From Amycolatopsis cihanbeyliensis (GTDB lineage Bacteria; Actinomycetota; Actinomycetes; Mycobacteriales; Pseudonocardiaceae): a stretch of 64,000 nucleotides of DNA. The DNA lies in NCBI RefSeq assembly GCF_006715045.1, contig NZ_VFML01000001.1, forward strand, positions 2,572,501 to 2,636,500, written 5' to 3'. Position 1 is the stretch's first letter, and each line of letters starts with the position of its first letter. The notes beneath the pieces are model-generated. The model was not told where the DNA came from. It saw only the letters and a list, made by a program, of their open reading frames with translations, and ran no database searches. The translations under genes were made by a program, and so were the position numbers. Below are positions 1 through 12,035 of the stretch, piece after piece.

Positions 1-210
1 TTCCGGTTTGGCCACGCCCACCTCGCCGGAGAACACGACCGCGTCGAAGTACGGGCGCATCGCCCGGCGCGCGGCGCCGCCGCCGGCCGCGTTGGACAGC
101 AGGGCCGTGCGAACGCCCTGGTCGCGGGCGGCTTCCACGGCGAGGAGAAGGTTCCCGCCCGCCGTATCGGTCAGCACGCCCGCGTAGTCCAGCACCAGCC
201 CTCGTAGCAC
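1..210 (-). CDS. HAD-family hydrolase, 3' part beyond window edge
   Basis: The complement gives an open frame of 70 codons from a GTG at 210 to the window edge, so only the N-terminal part is present. It begins MLRGLVLDYAGVLTD, which matches HAD motif I of the IA subgroup (usually DFGGVL) with the nucleophile Asp at residue 8. It continues with LLSNA, the motif II Ser/Asn region, and GVAKPE, the usual approach to the motif III Lys. These motifs point to a phosphatase or phosphatase-like hydrolase. The substrate cannot be told because the cap and motif IV lie outside the window. Confidence 0.75.
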   Translation of the reverse strand, partial: MLRGLVLDYAGVLTDTAGGNLLLAVEAARDQGVRTALLSNAAGGGAARRAMRPYFDAVVFSGEVGVAKPE

Positions 211-348
211 AAGCGCTCACCCTAGTGACCCGAAACGCCGAAGCGTCACCGACTCGTGCGGTCCTTGACCGAAATCGGGGCCCGGCGCGCTCTGTTCTAT
301 GGGCGGACTTCTCGCCGCCCACCCGACCAGCACTGGAGGGAATGGGAC

Positions 349-878
349 ATGAGCACGACATACCGGGCGGCCCTGCGGCCCCTGCAACCGTACGAACCGC
401 CGATGCGCAGGGCGCCGGTCCGGTACGTGGATACCGGGCAGCTCGCGCTCGACCTGCACATCACCTTCGACAAGCGAAGACCAGCCCCGGCCCAGCCCGC
501 ACCACCGCCCACCCCCGTACTCGAACGGCGCCGGTTGCACGACACGCTGACGGCGATCCTGGAGGCCTCCACCGGGTACCGGCAGGCCACCCATGTGCGG
601 TCCCTGCTCACCAAGGACCTCTACCGCGACCTGATGTCCCGCCCGCGCACCGCCAGCCCGCGCTACACCCTGAAGAGTGTGCACGCCTGCCAGCCGACCA
701 TCGACGCCATCGAGGCCTGCGGCCGGGTCCAGGCGGGCAGCCGGACGCTGGCACTGGTCGCCCGCTTCGAGGAGCATGCCGAGGAGGGGTGGCGGTGCAC
801 CCTGTTCGGCCTGCTCGAACCGCTCGCGATGAGCAGGACACGAGGCCGGGGGCCGGGTCCGGCGGGGCTGAAACGCGG

Positions 879-882
<4 letters not shown>
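349..882 (+). CDS. Rv3235-type conserved actinobacterial protein
   Basis: A 177-residue protein of unknown function. The first ~65 residues are Pro/Arg-rich and look disordered. The rest is a compact mixed domain ([19 protein letters not shown], then [12 protein letters not shown]). The shape and the position next to secA match the Rv3235-type family (DUF6459), which I recall as a small actinobacterial family; the assignment is from memory. The ATG at 349 is chosen because GGAGGG lies a few bases upstream, although the frame stays open to 256. It converges on secA and the two stop codons share one CTAG. Confidence 0.7.
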
Positions 883-3731
<2,849 letters not shown>

Positions 3732-3893
3732 CCGTTCGACCTCGCTGTGTCTTTACAGTGCTTGTTGAAACACTTCGATTCCGGCCCGAGCAGGGTGCGG
3801 TGCGCCCACCGGCTGGCACGCGCTCCCCCCATCGTAGGGAAGATGGGTAGCTCGGCGCACACACCATCGTCGTTCCGTGCGGATGACACCATG

Positions 3894-3927
3894 CGGCGGC
3901 CCGCACGCGAGCGCGTGCGGGCCGCCG
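3894..3927 (-). terminator. Strong hairpin terminator after hpf
   Basis: A perfect 15-bp GC stem (3894-3908 with 3913-3927) closes a 4-nt GAGC loop, 22 nt past the hpf stop codon. There is no T tract, which is normal for high-GC actinobacterial terminators. It separates hpf from secA, so secA probably has its own promoter in 3732-3893. Confidence 0.75.
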
Positions 3928-3949
3928 AGTCGTCGGGTGTGCCCGGTAC

Positions 3950-4663
3950 TCAGCCGAGCCTGATGACGCCGTAGTCGAAGCCCTTCCTGCGGTAGACCAC
4001 GCTCGGCCGCCCGGCCGCCGCGTCGTTGAAGAGATAGAAGTCGTGACCGACCAGCTCCATCTCGTAGAGAGCCTGGTCGACGGTCATGGGCTCGGCGGAG
4101 TGTTGCTTCTCGCGCACGATCCGGCCGGGCTGATGGTCGGTCACACCATCGTCCCAGCGCTGTTCGGGCAGGTCGATGTCCTCGGCCGCGATCGACTCCT
4201 CGTCGACTCCCTGCTCGGCCGCGGCCGGTGCGTCCAGTACGGCGGTGTTCGCCGCGGGACGCCTGCCGTTGACGATCGGTCCTGGCGCACCCTCGGCGGC
4301 CACGGCCGCCGCGCTGACAGAGGTCGCCTCGGCGACCGATTCGGGGGCACGTCGCCCGTAGTGCACCCGCCGCCGGTCGTGCATGCGGCGGAGACGGTTC
4401 TCCATCTTGTTCACTGCGGAGTCGAGCGCGGCGTAGAAGTCTCCGGCAGCTGCTTCCGCGCGGACGGCAGGGCCCCTGCCCTTGCCGGTGATCTCGACGC
4501 GCTGGCAGTTCTTGGCCTGTCGACGGTTGGGCTCGTGGAACAGCTCCACGTCGTACCGGATGACCTTCTTGTCGTACCGCTCGAGCCGGGCCAGCTTCTC
4601 GCTGACGTGTGCCCGATAGTGCTCGGGCACCTCCACGTTGCGACCCTTGACCACGATGTCCAT
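3950..4663 (-). CDS. hpf: Long-form ribosome hibernation promoting factor
   Basis: A 237-residue HPF/RaiA-family protein. Residues 1-100 form the S30-binding domain (MDIVVKGRNVEVPEHYR...). A ~75-residue Ala/Glu-rich linker follows. The C-terminal ~55 residues carry the dimerisation domain (MTVDQALYEMELVGHDFYLF to YRRKGFDYGVIRLG). This two-domain layout marks the long form, which pairs 70S ribosomes into inactive 100S dimers in stationary phase or under hypoxia. The ATG at 4663 has GAGGGAGG a few bases upstream. A short ORF with a strong ribosome site precedes it (4786-4821). Confidence 0.95.
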   Translation of the reverse strand: MDIVVKGRNVEVPEHYRAHVSEKLARLERYDKKVIRYDVELFHEPNRRQAKNCQRVEITGKGRGPAVRAEAAAGDFYAALDSAVNKMENRLRRMHDRRRVHYGRRAPESVAEATSVSAAAVAAEGAPGPIVNGRRPAANTAVLDAPAAAEQGVDEESIAAEDIDLPEQRWDDGVTDHQPGRIVREKQHSAEPMTVDQALYEMELVGHDFYLFNDAAAGRPSVVYRRKGFDYGVIRLG

Positions 4664-4785
4664 ACACGACCTCCCTCGCGGGATTGGCTGCGAGATTCGA
4701 AATGCACTACGACGCCGGTAACGGGGACGTGGGGATCACTCGACGCGACAGGCGGGACGTCTCACGTGCGTCGCCGAGTAGGGAA

Positions 4786-4821
4786 TCAGCACGCCAGGTT
4801 CGGCACCGACGCCAGGGACAT
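4786..4821 (-). CDS. Possible 11-residue upstream ORF before hpf
   Basis: An ATG at 4821 is preceded by GGGAGGTGAAAA, one of the best ribosome sites in the window, yet the frame encodes only MSLASVPNLAC before TGA. A -10-like TAACGT lies about 50 bases further upstream, so this would be the first ORF of the hpf mRNA, 122 nt before the hpf start. It could be a regulatory leader peptide. Chance cannot be excluded, and no amino-acid run or clear terminator pair was found. Confidence 0.35.
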   Translation of the reverse strand: MSLASVPNLAC

Positions 4822-5218
4822 GCGCTTTTCACCTCCCTGCTTGCCGGGGATGCTGATAGCGGAGCACGTTAGCCCGCTCCCGCCGGGAAGAACAGCCCCC
4901 GAGGCGGGGGATGTCGCCCGGTGAAAACTCGTCACGGTGCGCACAGGCAGGTCCACCACAGCGCCGACCGCACCCCTCGTTCGGAGCAGTGCTGCCGTCC
5001 GACGCTCACGCTGACAGCCGTTCGCGGGCACAGCCCGAAATCGCAGCGTGACGTTCCTGGTGTCGGCACGCGTCTCCTCGATGGGGTGACTCACCTTCCG
5101 TGGCCGGTGCACCACTGCAACGCGTGACCTCATACCCGGACAACGCGAACCCCCGCGCCAAAGGTTCCCGAACATCCCTACCCGTGTGGGTGACATCGGG
5201 GCCGCACCGGGACACGGC
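4822..5218. other. Gene-free stretch between hpf and comF
   Basis: No convincing gene. An open minus frame covers 4786-5196, but its third codon positions are far less GC-rich than those of neighbouring genes and its product is basic with no motif, so I treat it as non-coding. It should hold the hpf promoter region. One small GC hairpin (CCCCCG with CGGGGG) lies near 4897-4911. Confidence 0.5.
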
Positions 5219-5917
5219 CTAACCGGCCGCGGTCAGCACGAGGACGCCGGTGGTGTGCAGGCCGCCCGCGGACAGCGCCGCCACGCAGGCCCGCGCGGTC
5301 GCACCGGTGGTGAGCACGTCGTCCAGCAGCACCAGCGGAGTCCCCGCCGGCGGCGCCCGGTCCGCGTGCAACCGCATCCTGCCCGCCAGGTTCGCCGCCC
5401 GCTCGCGGTGGTCGAGCCCCACCGCGTCCCGGGCACCCCTGGCCAGGGACAGGGCGGGAGCCACCACGGCCCGCAGGCCCGCCGCCCCCATGGCCGCCGC
5501 GCAGCACCCGGCCAGCGCGAGCAGGTGGGAACCGCCACGGGACCGGGCCGCCGCGGCCCTGGACGGCGCGGGCACCAGCCACCAGGTCCCCGCCGCGTCC
5601 GGCCGCGGCCCACGCAGGTACGGCAGGGCACCGGCCAAGGCCTCGCCGAGCGGGCGGGCGAGATCCCTCCGCCCCCGCTCCTTGAACGCCAGCACCAGAC
5701 GGCGCGGCACGCCGGTGTACCGCGCGAGGGCGTACACCGTGCCGACCTGGCCCGCCTCGACGGTCGGGCCGCGTGCCACCGGCCGCGGTGCCTGCCACAC
5801 CGTGCGGCACCGGGTGCAGCAGGCCGCGCCCAGCTCGCCACAGCCGGCGCAGCGCGCGGGCAGGATCAGGTCGATGACGGCCCGCCCGAGGGACGGGAAG
5901 CTCACTCCGACTGCCAT
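5219..5917 (-). CDS. comF: ComF-family phosphoribosyltransferase-like protein
   Basis: A 232-residue ComF-family protein. The N-terminus holds four zinc-type cysteines (Cys23, Cys26, Cys34, Cys37 in CAGCGELGAACCTRC). The C-terminus holds the type I phosphoribosyltransferase loop LVLLDDVLTTGAT. ComF helps DNA uptake in naturally competent bacteria; its role in actinobacteria is unclear. The ATG at 5917 is preferred over the longer frame to 6031 because that extension would run back into lpqB. It follows lpqB by 56 nt on the same strand and may be cotranscribed. Confidence 0.85.
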   Translation of the reverse strand: MAVGVSFPSLGRAVIDLILPARCAGCGELGAACCTRCRTVWQAPRPVARGPTVEAGQVGTVYALARYTGVPRRLVLAFKERGRRDLARPLGEALAGALPYLRGPRPDAAGTWWLVPAPSRAAAARSRGGSHLLALAGCCAAAMGAAGLRAVVAPALSLARGARDAVGLDHRERAANLAGRMRLHADRAPPAGTPLVLLDDVLTTGATARACVAALSAGGLHTTGVLVLTAAG

Positions 5918-5973
5918 GACCCCGAGTGTGCCGCCAGGCACCGACAGTTTCGGATTCCCGCCTACCCGGGCAT

Positions 5974-7737
5974 TCAGCCGGGGTAGAACGGTCGGGCGCC
6001 GGAGCCGCGCGGACTGTCGTGCGGGCGCCATACCTCGCCGATGTCACCGCTGGCGGTCCACATCTCGTTGGAGGCGTCGGCGACCACGATCGGCCTGCTC
6101 GGCGCGGCGGTGATCGCCTGGACCGGGGCGGTGAGGTTGGAGCCGTTGAACTTGTCCCTCCGCAGCCCGTCCACCGGCACCCGGACCACCATCATCGACT
6201 CCGAGCCGGTCGCCGCCACCAGCATGTCCTGGGTTGCCCAGTCGACGTCCACCACGTTCTCCACCGTGCCGGCCTGCAGCACCCGTGGCGACCGCAACGT
6301 CACCGAGCCGTTCGACCGCACCACGGCGGCGACCACCAGGTTTCCGCCCGCGATCACCGCGGCCCGGGTACCGTCCCTTGACAACCGCAGGCCGCTGATC
6401 GGGCCGAGCGCGTTGAGTTCCGCCGCGTTCACCGGCTGCTGAACCCAGCCACCGTTCGGATCCCGCACGAGCCGCGCGATCCTGGTGCCGTCCACGACGG
6501 TCCACAGCTCCCCGGAAGCGTCGTTGGTGTCCGTGTTGGGCCACCAGGTCGGCCTGGTAAGGGTCTTGCCCTCGACGTCGACCAGGTGCGCCGCCTCGCC
6601 GAGATAGCCGATCCGCAGTCGTGCCCGGTCGCCGATCCGCTCCACGATGGCCAACTGGTTCCCGCCGAGCGACTGCGCCCCGCTCTCGGCGTGGTAGGCA
6701 CCGTCCCCGGCGGGACCGCGCACCGGCGAGCCGTCCTCCAGCGAGCGCACCCGGCCGCCGAGGGTCACCAACCCCTGCAGGTCCGAGCTGGGCGAGGCGG
6801 AGGACTCGTAGGAGGCGAGGTCGCTCGGCCGCCAGTCGAGCTGGCCCGGCACCAGCGGGGTCTTGTCCGACAGCAGCCGGATGCGGCTGCTGGTCACTGT
6901 CTGCAATGAGCGAACGAACTGCGCGGCGATCCGCTTCTTCTCCTCGTCGCTCTTCCCCGCCACCCCGGTCAGCGGCACCAGCAACGCGCCGTTGGCCTGA
7001 CCACTCACGGTGCCGTCCAGGGCGGCCTCGTCGCCGAGTGGGTTGTGCACGGCGCCGGTGAGGCCGTCCGAGGGACCGTCGAGCAGCAGGTCGGCCACCC
7101 GGCTCGGCAGCTTCGCCTGTGGCTTGGCCACGACGTAGCGCAGGTCCGGCACCAGGGCGTCGGTGTCCGGGGCGAAGAAGTACAGCGGAACCCGGAAGTA
7201 GTTGTCGGCGAAGTCGCGTTCGGTCACCACCAGCGTGCGGGGCGGGTCCACGATGCGCCACGGCCCGTTACCCTGCTTGCGCACCGTGATCTCCTGGCGG
7301 AAGGAGTCCCGCGCGGCGAGGAACGCGCTGTCGTGACCGAGCTTGCCGATCTGCGTCCCGCTGACCACGACGACCTTCTCGTTCGGGTCGGTCGGGCGCT
7401 CCTCCGCGGTGGCGTACCCGGTGTTGAAGGTCTCCTCGATGATGGTCAGCGTGCGGCCCGGTTCCCAGCTCTTCCGCACGTCCTGCCCCAGGTACACGCG
7501 AGCGGCGGCATGCTCGTTGATCGGCCGGGCACTGGCCGAGACGAACTCGCGCACGGCGGTCAGCGCGTCCAGGCTCGCGTCCGGTTCCGGGATGTCCGGC
7601 TGCAGTTGCCCCAACCGCTCCCCGGACACCACCTCGGCCTGCGACTCCTCCGGGACGTTCGCGCAGCCACCCACCAGCACCAGGCAGGCCAGCACGGCGA
7701 GCACGCCCCGGGTACCTCTCCCGCGGGCCGGCCTCAC
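5974..7737 (-). CDS. lpqB: MtrAB-associated lipoprotein LpqB
   Basis: A 587-residue lipoprotein that interacts with the sensor kinase MtrB in mycobacteria and tunes MtrA signalling. Starting at the GTG at 7737, the sequence is a short basic stretch, a hydrophobic core and the lipobox VGGC with Cys25 as the lipidation site. A GerMN-type domain follows, then a beta-propeller-like region (LAIVERIGDRARLRIGYLG, GELWTVVDGTRIARL). The start is fixed by GAGGAGG five bases upstream and by the GTGA overlap with the mtrB stop, which implies translational coupling. The frame is open further upstream, but only as a shadow of mtrB. Confidence 0.93.
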   Translation of the reverse strand: MRPARGRGTRGVLAVLACLVLVGGCANVPEESQAEVVSGERLGQLQPDIPEPDASLDALTAVREFVSASARPINEHAAARVYLGQDVRKSWEPGRTLTIIEETFNTGYATAEERPTDPNEKVVVVSGTQIGKLGHDSAFLAARDSFRQEITVRKQGNGPWRIVDPPRTLVVTERDFADNYFRVPLYFFAPDTDALVPDLRYVVAKPQAKLPSRVADLLLDGPSDGLTGAVHNPLGDEAALDGTVSGQANGALLVPLTGVAGKSDEEKKRIAAQFVRSLQTVTSSRIRLLSDKTPLVPGQLDWRPSDLASYESSASPSSDLQGLVTLGGRVRSLEDGSPVRGPAGDGAYHAESGAQSLGGNQLAIVERIGDRARLRIGYLGEAAHLVDVEGKTLTRPTWWPNTDTNDASGELWTVVDGTRIARLVRDPNGGWVQQPVNAAELNALGPISGLRLSRDGTRAAVIAGGNLVVAAVVRSNGSVTLRSPRVLQAGTVENVVDVDWATQDMLVAATGSESMMVVRVPVDGLRRDKFNGSNLTAPVQAITAAPSRPIVVADASNEMWTASGDIGEVWRPHDSPRGSGARPFYPG

Positions 7738-9515
7738 CTGACCTCCTCGCGCTCGCTGATCTCCACCTCGTGCCATTCGTCCTCGTTCTCCTCGCCGGCC
7801 TCGGGAACCTGCCCGGCCGGGGCGGCGCCGTTGCCCGCGGGCAGGCCCGGCACATCCCGTTCCGCGGGCGGGAGCCCGATCGGGGACTCGTCGATCTCGT
7901 CGCCGAGGGTCCGGGGCAGGGTCAGCCGGAAGCAGGCACCCCGGTCGGGTTCGCCCCACGCCTCCAGCATGCCACCGTGCAGCCGGGCGTCCTCGTGGCT
8001 GATCGCCAGCCCGAGCCCAGTGCCGCCGGTGCGGCGGTTGCGCGAGGGGTCGGCCCGCCAGAACCGGTTGAACACCAGGTCCGCCTCGCCGGCCCGCAGG
8101 CCGACGCCGTAGTCCCGGACGCTCAGCGCCACGGCCGTCTCGTTGGCGGCCAGCCGCAGCCGCACCGGGTGGCCCTCACTGTGGTCGACGGCGTTGGCCA
8201 GCAGGTTGCGCAGGATGCGTTCCACCCGGCGGGCGTCCACCTCCGCGACGGTCTCCTCTTCGGGCAGTTCCAGCTCGATGGCGCTGCCCGCGCTCCCCGC
8301 GATCACCCGTACCTGCTCGACCGCCCTGATCGCGATCGGCCGCACGTCGACCGACTCCGGCGACAGCTCCTCGACCCCGGCGTCCAACCTGCTGATCTCC
8401 AGCAGGTCGCCGAGCAGCGCCTCGAACCGGTCCAACTCGTCGACCAGCAGCTCGGCCGAGCGCGCGAGGCCGGCGGGGAACTGCTCCCTGGAGGCGTGCA
8501 GCACGTCGGCCGCCATCCGCACGGTGGTCAGCGGGGTACGCAGCTCGTGCGAGACGTCCGAGGTGAACCTGCGCTGGAGCTGGCCGAACTCCTCGAGCTG
8601 GCGGATCTGATCCTGGATGCTGGCTGCCATCTCGTTGTACGAGACCGCCAGTTTGGCGAGGTCGTCCTCGCCGAGCACGGTCAGCCGCTGGTCGAGATCG
8701 CCGCCGGCGAACTGTTCCGCCGCGGCGGCCGCCTTGCGCACCGGGCGGACCACCTGCCGGGTGACCAGGTTCGCGATGCCGGCCAGCAGCAACAGCAGCG
8801 CGAGGCCACCGACCAGCAGGGTGTTCTGCACCGTGGCGACCGTGCTCTGCTCGGCGGTCAGCGGGAACAGCAGGTACAGCTGCACCGGCCGGACGGTGGT
8901 GGTGACCGGCGAGCCGACGATGAGGTAGGTGCTCCGCTCGTTCTCCGGGCCCACGGTGTGGATCTGCTTGGCGAGCTGGCCCGCCTCGACGAACTGCCGC
9001 AGCCGCGAAGGCACGTTGTCGTAGGGCCCCGCGGCGGCCGTGCTGTCCGGAGCCCGGTCCGAGCCGCGGCTGGCCAGCACCGGTTCGAAGGCACCCGCGG
9101 CCGAGCTCGCGGAGTCCTGCCCGCTCGGTGAGTCGCTGGTGATCTTCTTGAGCGCGTTGTTCAGCTTCTCCTCGATGTCGTCCGGGTCGCCGTCGATGCT
9201 GGCGAGTTGCCCGGCCGCGTTTTCCACCGCGGAACGCGTCTGCATGATCGCGGCCCGCTGTTTCGTCTCCATCAGCCGGTCGGTGATCTGGTTCTGCAGG
9301 ACCATGCCCAGCACGAACACCACCGCCGAGGACAGCGCGAGGGTGGAGACGGTGACCCGGAACTGCAGCGAATGCCGCCACAGCTCGTTGAAGGCGACGG
9401 CACGCCTGCGGCCGAACGCCATCAGCCGCATGACCAGCTCGGCCGCTCGCCGGCCGGACGTGGTCAACCTGCGTGGCCGATCCGCCTCGCGGGATCCGCC
9501 GCCTTCGGAACGCAT
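7734..9515 (-). CDS. mtrB: Sensor histidine kinase MtrB
   Basis: A 593-residue membrane histidine kinase paired with MtrA, controlling cell-wall turnover and division in actinobacteria. Membrane segments at about 52-72 and 233-251 bracket a ~160-residue extracytoplasmic domain. HAMP (about 252-305), the dimerisation helix with FTSDVSHELRTP (phospho-His323) and the ATPase domain with GTGLGLAISHEDARLHGG follow. The last ~60 residues are an acidic, Pro-rich tail. It lies 7 nt after mtrA and overlaps lpqB by 4 nt, so the three genes form an operon. Confidence 0.96.
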   Translation of the reverse strand: MRSEGGGSREADRPRRLTTSGRRAAELVMRLMAFGRRRAVAFNELWRHSLQFRVTVSTLALSSAVVFVLGMVLQNQITDRLMETKQRAAIMQTRSAVENAAGQLASIDGDPDDIEEKLNNALKKITSDSPSGQDSASSAAGAFEPVLASRGSDRAPDSTAAAGPYDNVPSRLRQFVEAGQLAKQIHTVGPENERSTYLIVGSPVTTTVRPVQLYLLFPLTAEQSTVATVQNTLLVGGLALLLLLAGIANLVTRQVVRPVRKAAAAAEQFAGGDLDQRLTVLGEDDLAKLAVSYNEMAASIQDQIRQLEEFGQLQRRFTSDVSHELRTPLTTVRMAADVLHASREQFPAGLARSAELLVDELDRFEALLGDLLEISRLDAGVEELSPESVDVRPIAIRAVEQVRVIAGSAGSAIELELPEEETVAEVDARRVERILRNLLANAVDHSEGHPVRLRLAANETAVALSVRDYGVGLRAGEADLVFNRFWRADPSRNRRTGGTGLGLAISHEDARLHGGMLEAWGEPDRGACFRLTLPRTLGDEIDESPIGLPPAERDVPGLPAGNGAAPAGQVPEAGEENEDEWHEVEISEREEVR

Positions 9516-9522
9516 GATGCGA

Positions 9523-10200
9523 TTATGGCGGCCCGGCCTTGTAGCCCACGCCGCGCACCGTCAGAACCACCTCGGGATGCTCCGGGTCCTTCTCGACCTT
9601 GGACCGCAGGCGCTGCACGTGGACGTTCACCAGCCGGGTGTCCGCGGCGTGCCGGTAGCCCCACACCTGCTCGAGCAGGACCTCGCGGGTGAACACCTGC
9701 CGCGGCTTGCGGGCCAGCGCCACCAGCAGGTCGAACTCCAGCGGGGTCAGCGGGATCGGCTTGCCCTCCCTGGTCACCTCGTGGCCGGGAACGTCGATCG
9801 CGAGGTCCCCGATGGTCAGCGACTCGGCCGGCTCGGACTCGGTACGCCGCATCCGCGCCCGCACGCGGGCGACGAGCTCCTTCGGCTTGAACGGCTTGAC
9901 CACGTAGTCGTCCGCGCCCGACTCCAGGCCCAGCACGATGTCCACGGTGTCGCTCTTGGCGGTGAGCATCACGATCGGGACACCGGACTCGGCCCGGATG
10001 GCCTTGCAGACGTCGATCCCGTTCATCCCCGGCAACATCAGGTCGAGCAGCACGAGGTCGGGTTTCAGCTCCCGGAGCGCGGGTAGTGCACGGGACCCGT
10101 CCGCGACGACCGCCGTATCGAACCCCTCCCCACGCAGCACGATGGTGAGCATCTCCGCCAGAGCAGGGTCGTCGTCGACGACCAGCACACGTGCCTTCAT
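9523..10200 (-). CDS. mtrA: OmpR-type response regulator MtrA
   Basis: A 225-residue response regulator. The receiver domain has acidic residues D10/D11, phospho-acceptor Asp53 (LLDLMLPGMNG) and the conserved Lys in VVKPFKPKEL. The winged-helix output domain ends RTVRGVGYKAGPP. In mycobacteria and Streptomyces MtrA is a global regulator of division, replication and antibiotic genes. The ATG at 10200 is chosen; an in-frame GTG two codons upstream (10206) is equally open and neither has a strong ribosome site. It is the first gene of mtrA-mtrB-lpqB. Confidence 0.96.
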   Translation of the reverse strand: MKARVLVVDDDPALAEMLTIVLRGEGFDTAVVADGSRALPALRELKPDLVLLDLMLPGMNGIDVCKAIRAESGVPIVMLTAKSDTVDIVLGLESGADDYVVKPFKPKELVARVRARMRRTESEPAESLTIGDLAIDVPGHEVTREGKPIPLTPLEFDLLVALARKPRQVFTREVLLEQVWGYRHAADTRLVNVHVQRLRSKVEKDPEHPEVVLTVRGVGYKAGPP

Positions 10201-10399
10201 GTGCACATGTTCGCACTACAAATCCGCCGGGCGCGCGGGACCCGGCGATCACAGCCGAGAGTAGCCCGGTTGGAGCATCCAGGTCAGCGGGAACCGGCAG
10301 GTCCCGGTCAGTTCTCCACGGACCAGGGCGACTGCTCGGCCGGCGTCCACGGCTCCCGGTCCACCGGGCGTGTTCGCCCGGAGCGACTACTGTTGCGCT

Positions 10400-11185
10400 G
10401 TGCGGAACTCAGCGGCCGCCAGGAGCGGAGTCAGCCCGGTGCAGTCGGTGGACCGGGCGATCAGCGTGCTGGAGCTGCTCGCCCGCAACGGGGAGGCCGG
10501 CAGCACCGAGATCGCCGCTGAGCTGGGCGTGCACAAGTCCACCGCCTCCAGGCTGCTGAGCGTGCTCGAGGCACGCGGCCTGGTCGAGCAACTCGGTCAC
10601 CGCGGGAAGTACGCGATCGGGTTCGGCGTCGTGCGCCTCGCCGGTGCCGCCATCGGCCGGATGGATCTCGCCCGGTTCGGCGGGCACACCTGCGAGACAC
10701 TGGCCGAGGAACTCGGCGAGACGGTGAACATCGCGATCGCCGACGAGGGCATCGCGATCAACATCAGCCAGGCGCGCGGGTCCGCCGCGGTCACCACGCA
10801 GAACTGGATGGGGCGGCGCACCCCGCTGCATGCCACCTCGAGTGGCAAGGTTCTGCTGGCGTACATGGGCGAGGATGAGCGGCGGCAGGTACTGGAGCAC
10901 GGGCTCGAGCGGTACACGCCCCGCACCACGGTGTCCCTGGCGGAACTGGCGGGAGAGCTGGAGCGCATCCTGGCGGACGGGTACGCGGCCTGCTTCGAGG
11001 AACTGGAACTCGGCCTGCACGCGCTGGCGGTGCCCATCCACGGCCCGGAAGGCGCGGTGGTCGCCTCGATGAGCGCGTCCGGCCCGGCCTACCGGCTGTC
11101 CCGGCAGCGCATCGGGCAACTGGTCCGGCCGTTGACCGGCGCGGCGGCCGAGCTGTCCGCCCAGCTCGGCTACTTCGCGCCCTAG
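10400..11185 (+). CDS. IclR-family transcriptional regulator
   Basis: A 261-residue IclR-type regulator. The N-terminal winged helix includes VQSVDRAISVLELLARN and the recognition region ELGVHKSTASRLLSVLEARG. The C-terminal effector domain has TPLHATSSGKVLLAYM and the end motif GLHALAVPIHG, as in small-molecule-sensing members. The GTG at 10400 is used; a second in-frame GTG at 10439 has a better ribosome site (GGAG, 8 nt away) and gives 248 residues. It converges on tmk, sharing a CTAG across both stops. The ligand and targets are unknown, since no catabolic genes are adjacent. Confidence 0.88.
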   Translation: MRNSAAARSGVSPVQSVDRAISVLELLARNGEAGSTEIAAELGVHKSTASRLLSVLEARGLVEQLGHRGKYAIGFGVVRLAGAAIGRMDLARFGGHTCETLAEELGETVNIAIADEGIAINISQARGSAAVTTQNWMGRRTPLHATSSGKVLLAYMGEDERRQVLEHGLERYTPRTTVSLAELAGELERILADGYAACFEELELGLHALAVPIHGPEGAVVASMSASGPAYRLSRQRIGQLVRPLTGAAAELSAQLGYFAP

Positions 11186-11835
11186 GTCTCGTGGACCAGG
11201 AGGAGATCGGTGGCGAGCTTGCGGGTGTCCACGCTGGCCGCACCGTCGATCGTGTACCAGTGGGACAGCCAGGAGCGGGCGGCGAGCTGGTCGTAGACCT
11301 TCGCGCAGCGGGTCTGCAGATCGTCGTCGGACTCGAACAGGTCCTTGGCCCGGTCGGTCTCGGTCTCGGCGCGCTGCTGGGCACGAGCCCCCGCCAGCGA
11401 CGCGGGAACCCGCAGCAGCAGTTGCGCGGCGGGCACCGGCAACCCGAACCGCACGATCTCCAGCTCCCGCACCCATTCCACGACGCCGCCGTCGGCCCCC
11501 TGGTACAGGCGGGCGGCCTGGTACGCGGCGTTGGAGGCGACATAACGATCGAGCAGCACCACGTCGTAGGCCCGCAGGTCGGCCCGGATGTCCTCGGCCG
11601 CGTCCCTGCGGTCGAGCGCGTAGAGCAGTCCCATCCCATACACCGACTCGGCGAGATCGCCGTGTTCCCGGTGCAGCGCCTCATGAATCAGGTCGGCGTG
11701 CACGCTCTTGCCGTAGCGGGGGAACGCCAGTGTCCGCACGCTCGCACCCTCCGCCCGCAGCGCCGTCACCAGCTCGTCCGCCAGCGTGCGTTTGCCCGCG
11801 CCGTCCAGCCCCTCGATCACGATCAGTCGCCCCAC
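11182..11835 (-). CDS. tmk: Thymidylate kinase
   Basis: A 217-residue dTMP kinase that makes dTDP. It begins VGRLIVIEGLDGAGKRT, with the P-loop at about residues 9-17; GKRT rather than GKST is as I recall for the mycobacterial enzyme. The DRY motif (VVLLDRYVASNAAYQ) and a lid-like Arg/Gln-rich region follow. The GTG at 11835 fits the family N-terminus, whereas the longer frame adds a basic, non-conserved leader. In M. tuberculosis tmk sits directly upstream of mtrA; here the IclR gene has been placed between them in the opposite orientation. Confidence 0.92.
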   Translation of the reverse strand: MGRLIVIEGLDGAGKRTLADELVTALRAEGASVRTLAFPRYGKSVHADLIHEALHREHGDLAESVYGMGLLYALDRRDAAEDIRADLRAYDVVLLDRYVASNAAYQAARLYQGADGGVVEWVRELEIVRFGLPVPAAQLLLRVPASLAGARAQQRAETETDRAKDLFESDDDLQTRCAKVYDQLAARSWLSHWYTIDGAASVDTRKLATDLLLVHET

Positions 11836-12035
11836 GGGCACAACCCTACGGGGCCGGTGTGCGAGCCTGCCCACGACCTGGAGTTACTTGCCAATGGTGA
11901 GTGGAAGAACGCGCGCGGCGGAGCCCACGAGCGGCGAGGCCGGGCGCATTACCTATGAAGACGGCGGTTGTGCCGAAGTCCGAGCCCGGCCGAGCCGATC
12001 GTGTCGCGCGTTTGGGAACAGGCGCTGAGCCGGGA

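Noticed and set aside
4786..5196. 136-codon minus frame between comF and hpf
   Set aside because: Third codon positions are much less GC-rich than in real neighbouring genes and the product is basic without motifs, so treated as non-coding apart from the short upstream ORF.
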